This document shows positions 47,856 through 58,029 of a stretch of 64,000 bases of DNA, piece by piece. The notes beneath the pieces are model-generated. The model did not search any database. It saw only the letters and a program-made list of their open reading frames with translations, and was not told the origin of the DNA. The DNA is taken from positions 28,614,247 to 28,678,246 of the forward strand of contig CM057830.1 in assembly GCA_030068075.1 (NCBI GenBank), given 5' to 3'. Each line of letters opens with the position of its first letter. The first letter of the stretch is position 1. Source of the stretch: Paguma larvata. Its lineage: Eukaryota; Chordata; Mammalia; Carnivora; Viverridae. Position numbers and translations under genes: made by a program.

Positions 47856-48863
47856 CTAGAATCTTCCAGCGGACTGAGAAAGAAAGATCTCCATGGCCCA
47901 AATTCTGGCTCGGGCTCTCTCTTCTTCATCTCGCAAAGCATCCTCGTACTGAGATGGGTAAGAACTCGGGTGAGTCCCTTGAACCTTGGTCAGAAACTGC
48001 AGGACTTTCATCTTGGTGGTTTCAGCGCGGGCTCTCGGGCCCCAGAGGAATTCAAATTGTGCGGGATCACTTTTGGCCACCTGGCGATGCACCAAGTACT
48101 TTTCCTTCACGAAATGGTGGGTGATGAGCTTCTTGGGCTCCCCTACGGCGTGGTGCTTCTTCCCAGCATATATCCCCATGAAATTCAGAACTTCCCAGAC
48201 TTCCTTTTCAGCGGCAATGTTGCCATTCATGAGGATCACACCTAGGACAAGTATCAGGAGGCCCGTCTTGGGTATGCCCGGTTCACCGTGCATCAAACCA
48301 TCATAGGTGAGGCCCAATTTGATGAAGAGGCCATAGGTGTGGTCGATGGGATCCACTTCCTTCACATCAAGGCCGAAGACAACCTCCATGCGCTTAGAGG
48401 CTTTCAGGAAGACCTCTGGGAATTGGTCTTCGTACTCTTTGATGACGATCTTCATATCTGCCTTGGTCATGAGCTCTTTGTCTAGATACTTGCACAGCAT
48501 GAATTCCACCAACAAAGCCTCTGGCTCATCTAGGGGATCTGTGGGCTCATTCGTGGCATGTGGCCCAGGACACGAGGTGTCATCTGCCTTTTCTTGGCTG
48601 CTGGAGCCCTCATTCAATTCGCTTGTTGAGGTGCTTGCGAGGGCAATGGAAGAGGAGCACACTCTCTGAGGACTCTCAGGGTTACTGGGTATACCAGCAT
48701 CAGGAGCTTCCTTTGAAGCGCCAGCCATTAGAGGATTGGAGGAGTGAGAGCTGCCCTCCAGACCCTTGGAGTCGAGTGCATCCTCCAGGCCCTGGGTCAC
48801 ACTGGGGGCCTCCAGAAGGCATCGATCACATGAGTGTTTTGGACACTTCTTGGACTGAGACAT
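47856..48863 (-). CDS. MAGEB16: MAGE-B family protein, MAGEB16-like, intact
   Basis: An uninterrupted 335-residue frame in a single exon, as in all MAGE-A/B genes. The N-terminal third (1-105) is Ser/Pro-rich and low in structure, starting MSQSKKCPKHSCDRCLLEA. The MAGE homology domain runs from about 110 to 310 in two winged-helix halves: LLVEFMLCKYLDKELMTKAD (about 117-136), VVFGLDVKEVDP, YGLFIKLGLTYDGL, GLLILVLGVILMNGN, EVWEVLNFMGIYAGKKH, GEPKKLIT, VKEKYLVHRQV and FEFLWGPRARAET. MAGE proteins bind RING E3 ubiquitin ligases and direct substrates to them. Type I members are X-linked and mostly expressed in testis, placenta and tumours under DNA-methylation control. The ATG at 48863 has A at -3. 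An upstream in-phase GTG at 48929 is the first base of the exon and is not needed. The MSQ start and the SQYEDALRDEEERARARI end point to MAGEB16. After RARARI the frame adds 14 residues (from W) to a TAG. Confidence 0.9.
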   Translation of the reverse strand: MSQSKKCPKHSCDRCLLEAPSVTQGLEDALDSKGLEGSSHSSNPLMAGASKEAPDAGIPSNPESPQRVCSSSIALASTSTSELNEGSSSQEKADDTSCPGPHATNEPTDPLDEPEALLVEFMLCKYLDKELMTKADMKIVIKEYEDQFPEVFLKASKRMEVVFGLDVKEVDPIDHTYGLFIKLGLTYDGLMHGEPGIPKTGLLILVLGVILMNGNIAAEKEVWEVLNFMGIYAGKKHHAVGEPKKLITHHFVKEKYLVHRQVAKSDPAQFEFLWGPRARAETTKMKVLQFLTKVQGTHPSSYPSQYEDALRDEEERARARIWAMEIFLSQSAGRF

Positions 48864-48929
48864 GATGTCTCTTGCAGATAGCAGTAGGCAGGAGTGTGGA
48901 CAAAACGGAGGGCAATGGGAAATCACCAC
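48864..48929 (-). other. MAGEB16: 5'UTR part of MAGE coding exon with 3' splice acceptor
   Basis: Upstream of the ATG the minus strand reads CCTTCTTGCTCTTAG (acceptor AG at 48931-48930, with a good pyrimidine tract), then GTGGTGATTTCCCATTGCCC. MAGE-A/B coding exons start with a short 5'UTR beginning at just such an acceptor. The transcript therefore probably enters the coding exon at 48929. Confidence 0.7.
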
Positions 48930-48963
48930 CTAAGAGCAAGAAGGCAGACATGAGTGGCCTCAC

Positions 48964-49085
48964 CTGCTAAACTCAGCTGGGGCAGCACTGATAAGAACTG
49001 TCTCCAATGGACTTCTCCTGACAACACCGCCACAGAGCATAGGGCCTCACGCATTTCCTGACTCCTGGCTGCTGTGTCCCAGAAG
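48964..49085 (-). pseudogene. Relict MAGE leader exon (non-coding exon 2-like)
   Basis: On the minus strand ACTTCCTCCTTCATGGCC ... TGTCAGGAGAAGTCCATTGG resembles the MAGE-A type leader exon that normally starts after TTCCTCCTTCAG and ends GGAGAAGATCT|GTAAG. Here the acceptor AG reads AT and the donor GT is replaced. If this comparison (made from memory of the family) is right, this exon would be skipped or use an alternative donor (AAATGC|GTGAGG). Confidence 0.4.
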
Positions 49086-50250
49086 GCCATGAAGGAGGAA
49101 GTCTTAATGGTCCTGAGGATGCAGCTGGCAAACCCAGGCAGAGATGTCTCAGGAATCACACTAGGCAGGTGCAGTTGGCTCTATAGAGACATTTCTGTTC
49201 TGAGGGTGGTCCCATCAGTCCTCGCTCAAGTTCACTACCTTGGCATTCAATTGGGCCTGGATCACCTCCCCATGTTAATATAGGCGGTGCCCCTAAGACC
49301 AAAGTCACATCTCCTAAGGCAACTGATGAGGAACCCTGGAGGCACCTCCTCCGGAAAGCCTACCTGGGGTTTCCCAGGGCTGACAGCAGGAGCTAGATTC
49401 TGTGGATGCTATTTGTACTGATGCCAGTGGTTACCCCCATTTCTCACTCAGTTGCCTTACTCTGAATCCAGGCAAAGCCTGGGATCTCTTCATTTCCTGA
49501 ACTAGCGTTGCTCCCTGACAACAAAGGCTTTGCCTCAAAATGGGGAAGAGGTAATTAGTGGTCACGACCACCAGAGAGCCTGGCCCATAGCCTCTCAGCA
49601 CTGAACGGGGGAAGGCTACGCTACTGATCCTCATTCTACTGTGGTCAGCAGTTCTTCAGTATTCACTCAAAGTACTTGCCTTGGCGACCGGTGGGGCCTC
49701 AGGCAGGACCGGTCAACCAAGTGATGTTAATCAATCGTGACACAGGAGGGCTTTATTTTCCCGACACCCCAACACGACTTTAGGGAGGATGCTGTGTGTG
49801 CACCTTTATTGGGTTCTCCCCGGAGTAGTAGGAGGAGCTAGACACTCTGGAGGTCCCTCTGTTCTCGGGCGAGTAAGCCCTTTGGACCTCATTCAGGGCT
49901 CTTCCTGTGACTATTGGGAAGCCCTGGAATCCTTCCTTTGCTGACCTCATGTGAGGTGGGCACATAGGCCAAGGACCTCAACCGACCGAAAGCCCCAGGA
50001 GGGAAGAGAATACACGATACATCTTGGGATCCTTGCCCTGTTCCTGTGGTCCGATAAAGGTAGCAGGGGCTCTTTGGAGATCCTATGTTCTGGGCTGGAC
50101 TGCTTTTGCTCTCTACTGGGAGTTTCTATACAAATTCCAGCATTGTGTGTTCACTGTGTCCATTGGCAATCTGAACCTGCCGCCTGCAGACCAAGACTGA
50201 CAACTCCCTAGGATCACAGTGTATAGGATGTACTGCTATGAATTCAGAAA
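49086..50250 (-). other. MAGE upstream/intron region with family-specific repeats
   Basis: Contains partial repeats of a MAGE-upstream module. The plus-strand piece GGAGCTAGACACTCTGG at 49834-49850 recurs as GGGGCTAGACACTCTGGG at 51521-51538, and a weaker form AGGAGCTAGATTCTGTGG is at 49388. No coding frame. I infer this to be intron 1 of the MAGE gene. Confidence 0.45.
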
Positions 50251-50435
50251 GGGGCACCTGGGTGGATCAATCAGTTAAGCGTCCGAGTCTTCATTTTTGC
50301 TCTGGTCACGGTCCCAGGAGTGGTTGCTTCAAGCCCCACATCAAGCTCCATGCTGGCAGTGAGGAGCTCTCCCTTTTCCCCAGGCCCTCCTGTGCTCTCT
50401 GTCTCTCAAAATAAATAAAAGAAACTTAAACAAAA
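50251..50435 (+). repeat. CAN-type SINE in presumed MAGE intron
   Basis: Head GGGGCACCTGGGTGGATCAA, shortened middle, tail AAAATAAATAAAAGAAAC. Antisense to the MAGE gene. Confidence 0.92.
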
Positions 50436-50802
50436 AAGAATCTGCCATTTTTGTCTGGGAATTTTCAGGAAAAAATTATAGGGGTAGGGTAGATATCATG
50501 GGGTACCGTCTACATTCAAGTGGATGGTCATGTGTTTGCTTAATCACAATCTCTACCTTGAATCTTGACAGTGTATGGGACTCTTTTCCTGGGAGGAATT
50601 TAGGGGGCATCACATCCAATTTTACAGGTGTGACAAAGGGACACAATTCTGTCGCCATCGGTCTGTTCAGAAATGGGTGTCTCCATCAGTCTCACTTAGG
50701 GTGCTTCCTTGGACTACTGGTAGGGCCCGGGATCAGATATCACTTCCCCAGATAAACTTTCATCACCCTCAGTCCACGACCCAGGAAATGAGGGAATGTC
50801 TC

Positions 50803-51233
50803 TGTTGGGCTAGGGCAGAGGGAAGGCTCCACACAATGGAAACTGACCCAAGATGGCCGACATTCCCGCCAAAAACCCTGAAGAAGGGACCCCAAGATGG
50901 CCGACATTCCCGCCAAAACCACAAAAGAGGGACACGTCACTCTCGGAAATCCGATACCTAACAGGGACCTAAACCTCCACCCCAAACTCCGGCAGACCAA
51001 TAGGACCTTGGCAAGCGGACAGAATCTCCAATAAAAAAAGAAAGAATTATGTAGCCAACTTCAGCGTCAAACCCCTTAAAAACCCCTAACCCCAATCTCG
51101 GGAGCGACTTCCCCGACTCCTCTCTTGCGAGTCGCGGAACCTTGTCCGAGGGTGCTTGCCATAAAGTGTACTCTCAGACCTCACTTTGCCTTGGCAGTCT
51201 TACTTTTATTCATCAGCGACTCGTAACCTTACA
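50803..51233 (+). repeat. Solo ERV (class I-like) LTR with intact target duplication
   Basis: The element starts TGTTGGGCTAGGGCAG and ends TCGTAACCTTACA. GTCTC is found immediately before (50798-50802) and after (51234-51238), a clean target-site duplication. Inside are two direct copies of a 28-bp unit with AAGATGGCCGACATTCCCGC (50847-50874 and 50891-50918), a CCAAT box (GACCAATAGG, about 50996), a TATA-like AATAAAAAAAG, and an R/U5-like part with CATAAAGTGTACTCT. No internal viral genes remain. It is oriented opposite to the MAGE gene. Confidence 0.88.
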
Positions 51234-51238
51234 GTCTC

Positions 51239-52060
51239 AGCATGGGAGCTCCGCCCAGAACTTCCCAGGGCGGACACCAGAACTTAGTAGGCATATGATA
51301 GGTTCCAGTGTTCTGGAATGGGTGGTTCTCTCGGCCTACATTATAGGTCTTTCCTCTGGCTTATGACTGGACTCCTTAATGAATGTGTCTGATTCTGATT
51401 CCCACTCCTGACCCCCCCCTCCCCACCCCCCGATAAAAGGCCTGTTCTCCTTTAGAGCGGTGAGAAGGGAGGAAAAATCTCATGGAGACTCCACAGCCAG
51501 GGTTACCAGTTTTCACACTAGGGGCTAGACACTCTGGGACCTGCATGTTCTGCCATGAGCAGTCCTTTCAAACCTTTTCCAGGAAACTTACTTTGACCCA
51601 TTGACAAGAAAAGGCCTCCCATTCCAGTGAACACCATGGGAGTGATTGGGTGTCTCATCTGCCTATCACTGCTCAGAATTACCCTAGGGTTCCCTGTGAT
51701 CAGTGCAACTACCCTCGTATATGGTGACTTTACCCTTCAAATAGAGCCCAAGGACATGCTACAGTGCCTAGAGCTCCTGCAGACTTAACAAATCCTTTAA
51801 CTTTCAGAGCCCCAGGGTAGCTAACGAAAAGTTGCTTCTGCCCAACATCCCTTCCCTGTGACTCTCGCGACCAACAACAGGGGAAGAGCTCCGTGGAACC
51901 CTCTACCATCGTTGGTCAGTCCCACAATCCTCACATGTGCTAGGCACATGGAATACTGGTGGAGGTTGCACTTGCTGCCACCTGTTCACCTGACTCTTCG
52001 CCGTCCATTAATATCCCACAAGTCAGAGACCCCCAACAAGGAAGTGAGGAGCCACCCCAT
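51239..52060. other. Presumed MAGE intron, no gene
   Basis: Unique or MAGE-family sequence, with one of the GCTAGACACTCTGG modules at 51521 and a C-rich stretch near 51412-51430. Confidence 0.4.
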
Positions 52061-52830
52061 CCACGGGACTCACGAGCAGACAACACGGGCTTGACGCTGT
52101 GCCACAACCGCTACCTGGGATCAGCGCAAGCCTGAGAACTCACGCGGTGTCCTCGCCGGGACTCCTGACTTGTCGACGTGACACCAAGCAATTCAGACTA
52201 AACGTTCGCTTCCCTCAGACTCTGGACACAGAAATCGGCGACACTACCAACCGCCCCTGCCCGAAGCCTCCCAGGGCCGGGCCGACACACTGGCTGAGGC
52301 TCGGTGAGCGCACCACTGTCTGGGGCGAGCGGTTCCCTCAGCACTCACTCAGGAGCCTCTTCTGGACTGGACTAGGAGCAGGTATGGGGACTCTCAGCCC
52401 CACACAGAAAGGCTTTCACTTTAAACAATCCAAAATGGACGCGCATGGTACATCAGCCTGACAGACAGGTCTGGCGCCTCCCTGGGTTGGACTGGGGCTC
52501 TCATCTACCGGGTCCCCTCATTTCTGTGGCAGGGGGTCCCTTCAGTCCTCATTTGGAAACTTACTAGATGCCGAGCAGTAACCGGGACTCTTTCCGCGGC
52601 CGACCGTGGTTCCAGTCGCCTAAGATGGAATCCGGCACAGCCACGGGACGTGGAGCAGGATGTCAGGAGGTGGGACATCCGGTTACGCCCGATGGACGTG
52701 GGAGGGGGGGTGCGAGGAGGACGCGTGGGCACGAAAGAGGGGTGGAAGGGCGTGAGGTGGGGAGGGGCTGGGCCATCCGCAGGGGCGGGGTTCTGAGCTC
52801 CAGGCTGTTTCACAGTGGAGGTTTGCAGCT
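52060..52830 (-). promoter_or_regulatory. MAGEB16: CpG-dense candidate promoter and exon 1 of the MAGE gene
   Basis: CpG density is the highest in the window (CGCGGTGTCCTCGCCGGGAC, TTTCCGCGGCCGACCGTGG). The minus strand has Ets-like cores CCGGATGT (about 52675) and CCGGATT (about 52630) and a GC box (plus GGGGCGGGG, about 52783). A donor, GCATCTA|GTAAGTTTCC, has its GT at 52564-52563. MAGE genes of this class use methylation-sensitive promoters with Ets sites and a short non-coding exon 1 about 3-5 kb upstream. The start site is inferred to lie around 52620-52700. Confidence 0.5.
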
Positions 52831-53390
52831 GGTCCCTCTCCAGTGTCTTCCTGTTGATTTCTGCCAGCCCTGGAAGCAGTCCCTCTATTAAGCACTGCTC
52901 ATGCCTCTAATGCCAACGTCCTCATGCTCTTAGAGCCTTGAAGGGGAACTGAGGGGATCCTTCAGCCAGAGAGCCCTGCCTGGGCCAATAGAGCTGAAGG
53001 TAGGCGCGGTCCCATCTCTATGTGGCCTGCCATTACTCTTTGGTTTTGGCCTCTTCTTTCCTCATTCATGGGGGTTCTTGTTTTGCCTCCTTTCCGTGGC
53101 TTAAGGCTTTCTGGGAAATGCCACATCAGGAAACTCTTGATGACGTTACCTACTGAAACCCTGGCCAAACATGGAATGGGTCGTGCCCTAGGCTTAACGT
53201 GAAATGGAGAAGCTGGAGCCCAAGGCAGGCAGGGGCCAGGATCTGAGGTGGGCTGTCAGAGGAAAATCGCACTATTTCTGCTGTCCACTAGTCTTACTTA
53301 GCTAGTCTCATGTAAATTCTGTCCTAAAATACCCACTTGCTACCAAAAGACACTGAGATGAATGATTTTGAAATCCTCTGATTTATTGAG
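52831..53390. other. Upstream of the presumed MAGE promoter, unrecognised
   Basis: No gene or clear repeat. The 60-68-codon frames have no domain. Confidence 0.35.
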
Positions 53391-55255
53391 GCTATTCAAT
53401 ACTCCATATGCAAAAATTACAAGCAGAATATGAATATTATCTCTCTGTTTCCCTTTTCATACTTGCTGTTTACTCTGTTATTCCTGTTGCTCTGGCTAGG
53501 ATTTCTAGTCCCGGTTTGAACAATGGAGTGGGATTGGCTCCAATATATTTTTCCTCGGGTCTATTCATCAACAGGCTTTATGTATCCAGAGGTGCTAGGT
53601 TGATAAGATATGAGGAGTGATTCCAAATTTTTTGGTCAGTATTTTGTTCTCTCCCAGGATGAGTACACAGGTAATGCTTTAATCTTCCATTAGAAGACAC
53701 ATATTGTCTGTGTGTCTTCTTTTTGGTGACATTGGCATGTTGATAATTATAACCAGTATCCATCCCCGTTATAAGCTGTAGACTTGTCATTCTCCCCATT
53801 TTCTCATTCTTTCTTGAAAGGCTTCTATAGGTGGAAATCTTTTCCTTATCATTTGCTTTTCCTGTGGTATTCTTATAGTGTATTTCTAGTTTTCTCTTAT
53901 GCCATTTAAAGCTCCTCTGTACTTATATTTTGTACATTCTTATTTAGCCAATGTCGCTTTTTCAAGATCTTTTGTTGTCAATAATGCTTATAAAAGTGTC
54001 TGTCATATAGATCTTACATAACAGAAGAAATAGCACACGGAACCTTCATACATTCTTTGAACTATAGAATCAGTCTCATTGGTCATTGATGGCATCAATA
54101 AATCTGGAAGAGAAAGGCTGAAAGAATCTGGGTTGTCTCTCAGGTCAATAACAGAAGGACTTGAGATGATATGAGTAGGGGAGTATAAGAAATGGCAGCT
54201 CTCTTTTCTACCGTGCTCCACACATAGTTTTCTTTCTTGAGCCTTCACTCTTCACTAGTAGGAAGTTGGACTTGGTGCTGGATTGTGAGAATGTTATATA
54301 AGCCGATATTCTTTTCATCTCAGACCCGCTGCGCCTTCCCCATGCTGTCTTGTGTTGCTCTGCAACCTCCTAGAATTATAACCTGGATTGCACTATTCCA
54401 GAGAATAATCATCGCAGAGATATTGTGTTCATTGTAGACACTCTGAGAAACAATAGGACACTGTGAACAGATGCTTTGCCATGCCAGGGTGTCCAGGCAT
54501 GACGTGGATAGGATATTACCTATTGTCCCACCAGGGTGAGTGTTCTTTCTGGGAATGAGGAAATTGAGGACTGTCCTCTCTCCTCTTTTGCCCGAGTGAA
54601 AGTGTCCTGCAGATTCTGCGGTGTGGCAGAGACGCCCTGTTATTGAGGCCCCCGACTGGGGTTTGGTGCCTGTGTGGGAAATGGACAGGTCTTTCTACTT
54701 GCTTTGGCCAGGGAGAGTCTGAGGGGGACAGAGGGCAGGAATGAAGAACCCTGAACTGTTTCCGCAGAGAGCAGGCCACTTTCCATGAATCCAGAGGGAG
54801 GCCCTCCTCATCGAGAAAGTAAATTATCACCATTCTTGGCAGGATGTGTCTCGGAAGTGCTTCAGTGAGGACCTTCCCCATCCAAATGGTAATTTGGGCT
54901 CCTCGTTTAACAGATTTTAGGTTGAGAGTCAATGTTTAAGTGTCAAAGGGGACTGCAAGAAATTGGTCCACAGGCTCATAAGCTGAGGCTGGGGGACTTG
55001 AACATGACGGGCACCACCTTGATCATTTGTCCATCACAGGTACGTGGTAGCCCAGAGCATGGCGCACATCCACATCGGCCCCACAAATGTCGTTCTGGCT
55101 GCCCTCACCTTTGACAGTCAAGGAACAACTGCTTATTCAGACGTTTCATGAACCTATCTCTGCTTGTCACACAGTAGCCACTTTAGGCTTGAAACCTGAA
55201 CTGTAGGAATGAAGAAAGAGAAAAAGGCAGAAGTAATATTTGGGAAACTATTGTA
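53391..55255. other. Intergenic, partly L1-like
   Basis: 53391-53600 has weak L1-like wording (CTCTGGCTAGGATTTCTAGT) on the minus strand. The rest is unrecognised. A 138-codon frame (54516-54932, minus) has no domain and is taken as chance. Confidence 0.3.
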
Positions 55256-55259
55256 GATT

Positions 55260-55985
55260 GTTCCTCCCGCATTAGTTTTCAATTGCTCTGTCACAAATCA
55301 CTGCAACTTACCCATTAGAAACACATGCAAATTTATTAACTCGAAGATTTTGTGTATCAGCAGTCCAAGCAAGCAAAGCTTAACTTCCTTTTTACTTCGG
55401 GGTCTCTCCTGGTTGAAATTAAGGTGTTTACTTTGCCATGTCACAATCGGAAGTCTTGACCAGAAAGAATGCACTGCTAACTCACTCAGTTTGTTGGCAG
55501 AGTTCATTTCTTCTTGCCTGTAGAACTAAGATCTTAATTTCTTTTCAACGCTTGCAAATGCGGTTTTAATGTTTCCTAAGGATAGCCTGCAGTTTCAGGC
55601 CGGGTGGTCCACTCCATAACAAATTCTCAACATAGCAGATTTCTTCTCCAGTGACAGCAGAAGAGTGAGAGCAAGTCTTCTCTTGCAGAGTCGAATATAG
55701 TATCTGTAATCAAAAGATGTCCAGTCTTCTTCATGTAGAATGTACTATAATGATGGGCGTGGCATATCGTCCATTTTGCCGTATTCTACTGATTAAAAGC
55801 AAGTCATAGAGCCCTGCCCAAAATCCACAAGAGGAATGGTAACAAAGCATGAACACCAAAAGATCAGGATCTAGGTGAGGAGTTGAGACTCTCTCTACCA
55901 CAGTTTGTGCTCTGACCCCAAAAATCCAAGTTTCTTTCTCATCCAAGATACATTCAACCTTTCCCAAGCTCCCCAAATGTCCACA
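55260..55985 (-). repeat. MaLR/MLT1-like LTR, diverged
   Basis: Plus-strand ATTAGTTTTCAATTGCTCTG, CACATGCAAATTTATTAACT and GGGTCTCTCCTGGTTGAAAT followed by ATTAAGGTGTTTAC resemble a MaLR-type LTR read backwards. The right half is poorly recognised. Confidence 0.4.
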
Positions 55986-56880
55986 GCCATATAAGAGCCG
56001 TTCAAAATCTAAATGTCATCATCAAAATAAGACTCCTGTGTATACGAAGTTCTTAGAAAATATATAGTGAAGTTCTCCAACTGAGGCAGAATGTTTCTGT
56101 CCTGGAAAATAACAGAAACTATCTGGCCACACCCCACCCAATGTATAATAATGAGACAGGCATAGGACAACAAATATAGACATTCCTGTTCAATAACAGG
56201 AAAAATGTAAGGGGTAATGCAGTCCCTCGCTCATACAGTTGTGAAATCCTATGGGGCAAATGTTAATTCCTTGATGTAATCCTTCAAATACTGCCTTCAA
56301 ATAATTTTCAGAAGGCCACTCTCCAGGATCTTGGTTCCTCGTTGGAGTTATCCTTCATTTGTAATGGGAGGTACCTTGTGTTTACAACTGTACAGGTAAA
56401 GACAGTTACTCTGCAAACTGTAATCAAATGCACCTGAGACCAGGAACTGAAACACCTCCCCTACCTCAGTCAGTCAAAAGTTCCGCCCTAGTGTGTCCAG
56501 GATTCAAGAGTAAATGCGAAGACCCAGTTTGCCTTTTAAGGTTGAGTCTCTCAACTGTGAGATGCAATCTGAGGGATCTGTTGTTTACTGAACACTTCAA
56601 CACCGTTGATTTCCCCACTCCATTACTAAATTTAAACTTCGGTCTCACTAAACACCATGCAGCTTATTCGATGCAAAACAGGTCGTGCCTTGGGATATTT
56701 ATAGATGACTGTTTTCACCTGGTTTCATGCCTCCTCACTCCTTTTAGGAAATTGTACCTCTGGGTTACCATGCGATGTATCTTTTGTCCAACTTCTAGAC
56801 ACAAACGTATGAACATCTGAAGCAATAGAACACTGTCTTCCATAGAGAGTACGCTAGGTGGTTTAGAAATAAATGAGTCA
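55986..56880. other. Intergenic, unrecognised
   Basis: A 130-codon frame (56428-56820, plus) has no recognised domain and is antisense to similar-size frames. Not called. Confidence 0.35.
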
Positions 56881-57108
56881 GGGGCATCTGGGTGGCTCAT
56901 TCCGTTGAGCATCCGACTCTTGATTTTTGGCTGAGGCCATGATCTCACGGTTCCTGGGTCTGAGCACCAGTCAGCTCTGCACTTACAGTGCAGAGCCTCC
57001 TTGGGATTCTTTCTCTCCCACTCTTTTTCCCTTCCCTGCTCATTCTATGCACCCCCTGACTCTCCGACTCTCTCAAAATAACAACAAATAAATACACTTT
57101 GAAACAAT
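56881..57108 (+). repeat. CAN-type SINE with perfect 15-bp target duplication
   Basis: GAAATAAATGAGTCA at 56866-56880 and again at 57109-57123 flanks the element, with no mismatch. This is a comparatively recent insertion. Head GGGGCATCTGGGTGGCTCAT. Confidence 0.96.
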
Positions 57109-57123
57109 GAAATAAATGAGTCA

Positions 57124-57600
57124 ACAGGCTTGGTACCTAATTCATGAAGATTTAATTTCTCCTACATTCTTTGTAAGCTAAGCAAATACAAGGAGAGATC
57201 TTTTACTTGCCTAAAAGCACAGGGAAAAATATTAAGAAAGCCAAGAGTTGACCATCTTTTAAGTTACTTATATCAACATCTTGAACCAAACACCACTTCT
57301 GAGTTCCTCGGAATTCAAGATAAAGCAACAAACAAACAAGGAACAACAACAACAACAACAACAAAAACGTATTGCAAGTACAGATTGTTCTGCTCTGGAT
57401 TGCAAACAGCAAAACTGCTACTCAAACTTGATACAAAGAAGTAAATGCGTAACCCAATCATGTATAAACATAGAGTCTAAAGCTGCTTAAAACTTCTATT
57501 GAAAGAAACACCATTTCAGAAATAATGAAAAACAGAAAAGAGAAAAGAAGGAAGTGATAGAGGGAGGATGCAAGGCAAGAAAAAAGGAAGAAAAGGGGGA
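57124..57600. other. Intergenic; short (AAC)n tract
   Basis: ACAACAACAACAACAACAAC at about 57345-57364 is the only clear feature. No gene. Confidence 0.5.
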
Positions 57601-57611
57601 ATAGTGGAAGA

Positions 57612-57705
57612 GAAGGAAGGAAGGAAGGAAGGAAGGAAGGAAGGAAGGAAGGAAGGAAGGAAGGAAGGAAGGAAGAAGGAAGGAAGGAAGAAGGAAGGAA
57701 GGAAA
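57612..57705. repeat. (GGAA)n tetranucleotide repeat
   Basis: About 20 GGAA units in a row, with three AGAAGGAAGG interruptions at the right. Frames reading GRKEGRKE or LPSFLPSF are artefacts. GGAA arrays can bind Ets-family proteins. Confidence 0.97.
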
Positions 57706-57746
57706 ATTGTAACTTATGACATAAATCGAGAATACAAAGATGCTAA

Positions 57747-57935
57747 TGGGCACTGAGTGGCTCAGTCAATTACGTGTCCAACTCTTGACTTTGGTTCAGG
57801 TCATGATCTCACCGTTTGTGGGTTCCCCATATCAGGCTCTGCATTGAAAATGTGACACCTGCTTGATATTCTCTCTCTCTGCCACCACCTCATCCCTTCC
57901 CCCCCCCCAAAGTCAATAAATAAACTTAAAAAAGA
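57747..57935 (+). repeat. CAN-type SINE
   Basis: Head GGGCACTGAGTGGCTCAGTC (missing the GGGTGG unit), tail AATAAATAAACTTAAAAAAG. Lies just downstream (in MAGE sense) of the pseudogene. Confidence 0.88.
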
Positions 57936-58029
57936 AAACAAAACTGGTAAAGATGTTTTCCCTCCCACCCTGTCCCGAACCTCACTATTTAGAACACGGA
58001 CTGTCATCTTCAAACATTAAGTGAAAAAT

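Noticed and set aside
47730..48245. 171-codon plus-strand frame
   Set aside because: It is antisense to the MAGE coding exon; strong codon constraint on the other strand commonly leaves such shadow frames.
47986..48865. Further plus-strand frames of 65-110 codons over the MAGE gene
   Set aside because: Shadows of the MAGE coding exon on the opposite strand.
48864..48929. Extension of the MAGE protein to a GTG at 48929 (357 residues)
   Set aside because: The GTG is at the splice acceptor, and the first ATG at 48863 has a good context and fits the family N-terminus.
57496..57756. Frames with LPSF or GRKE repeats
   Set aside because: Translations of the (GGAA)n microsatellite.
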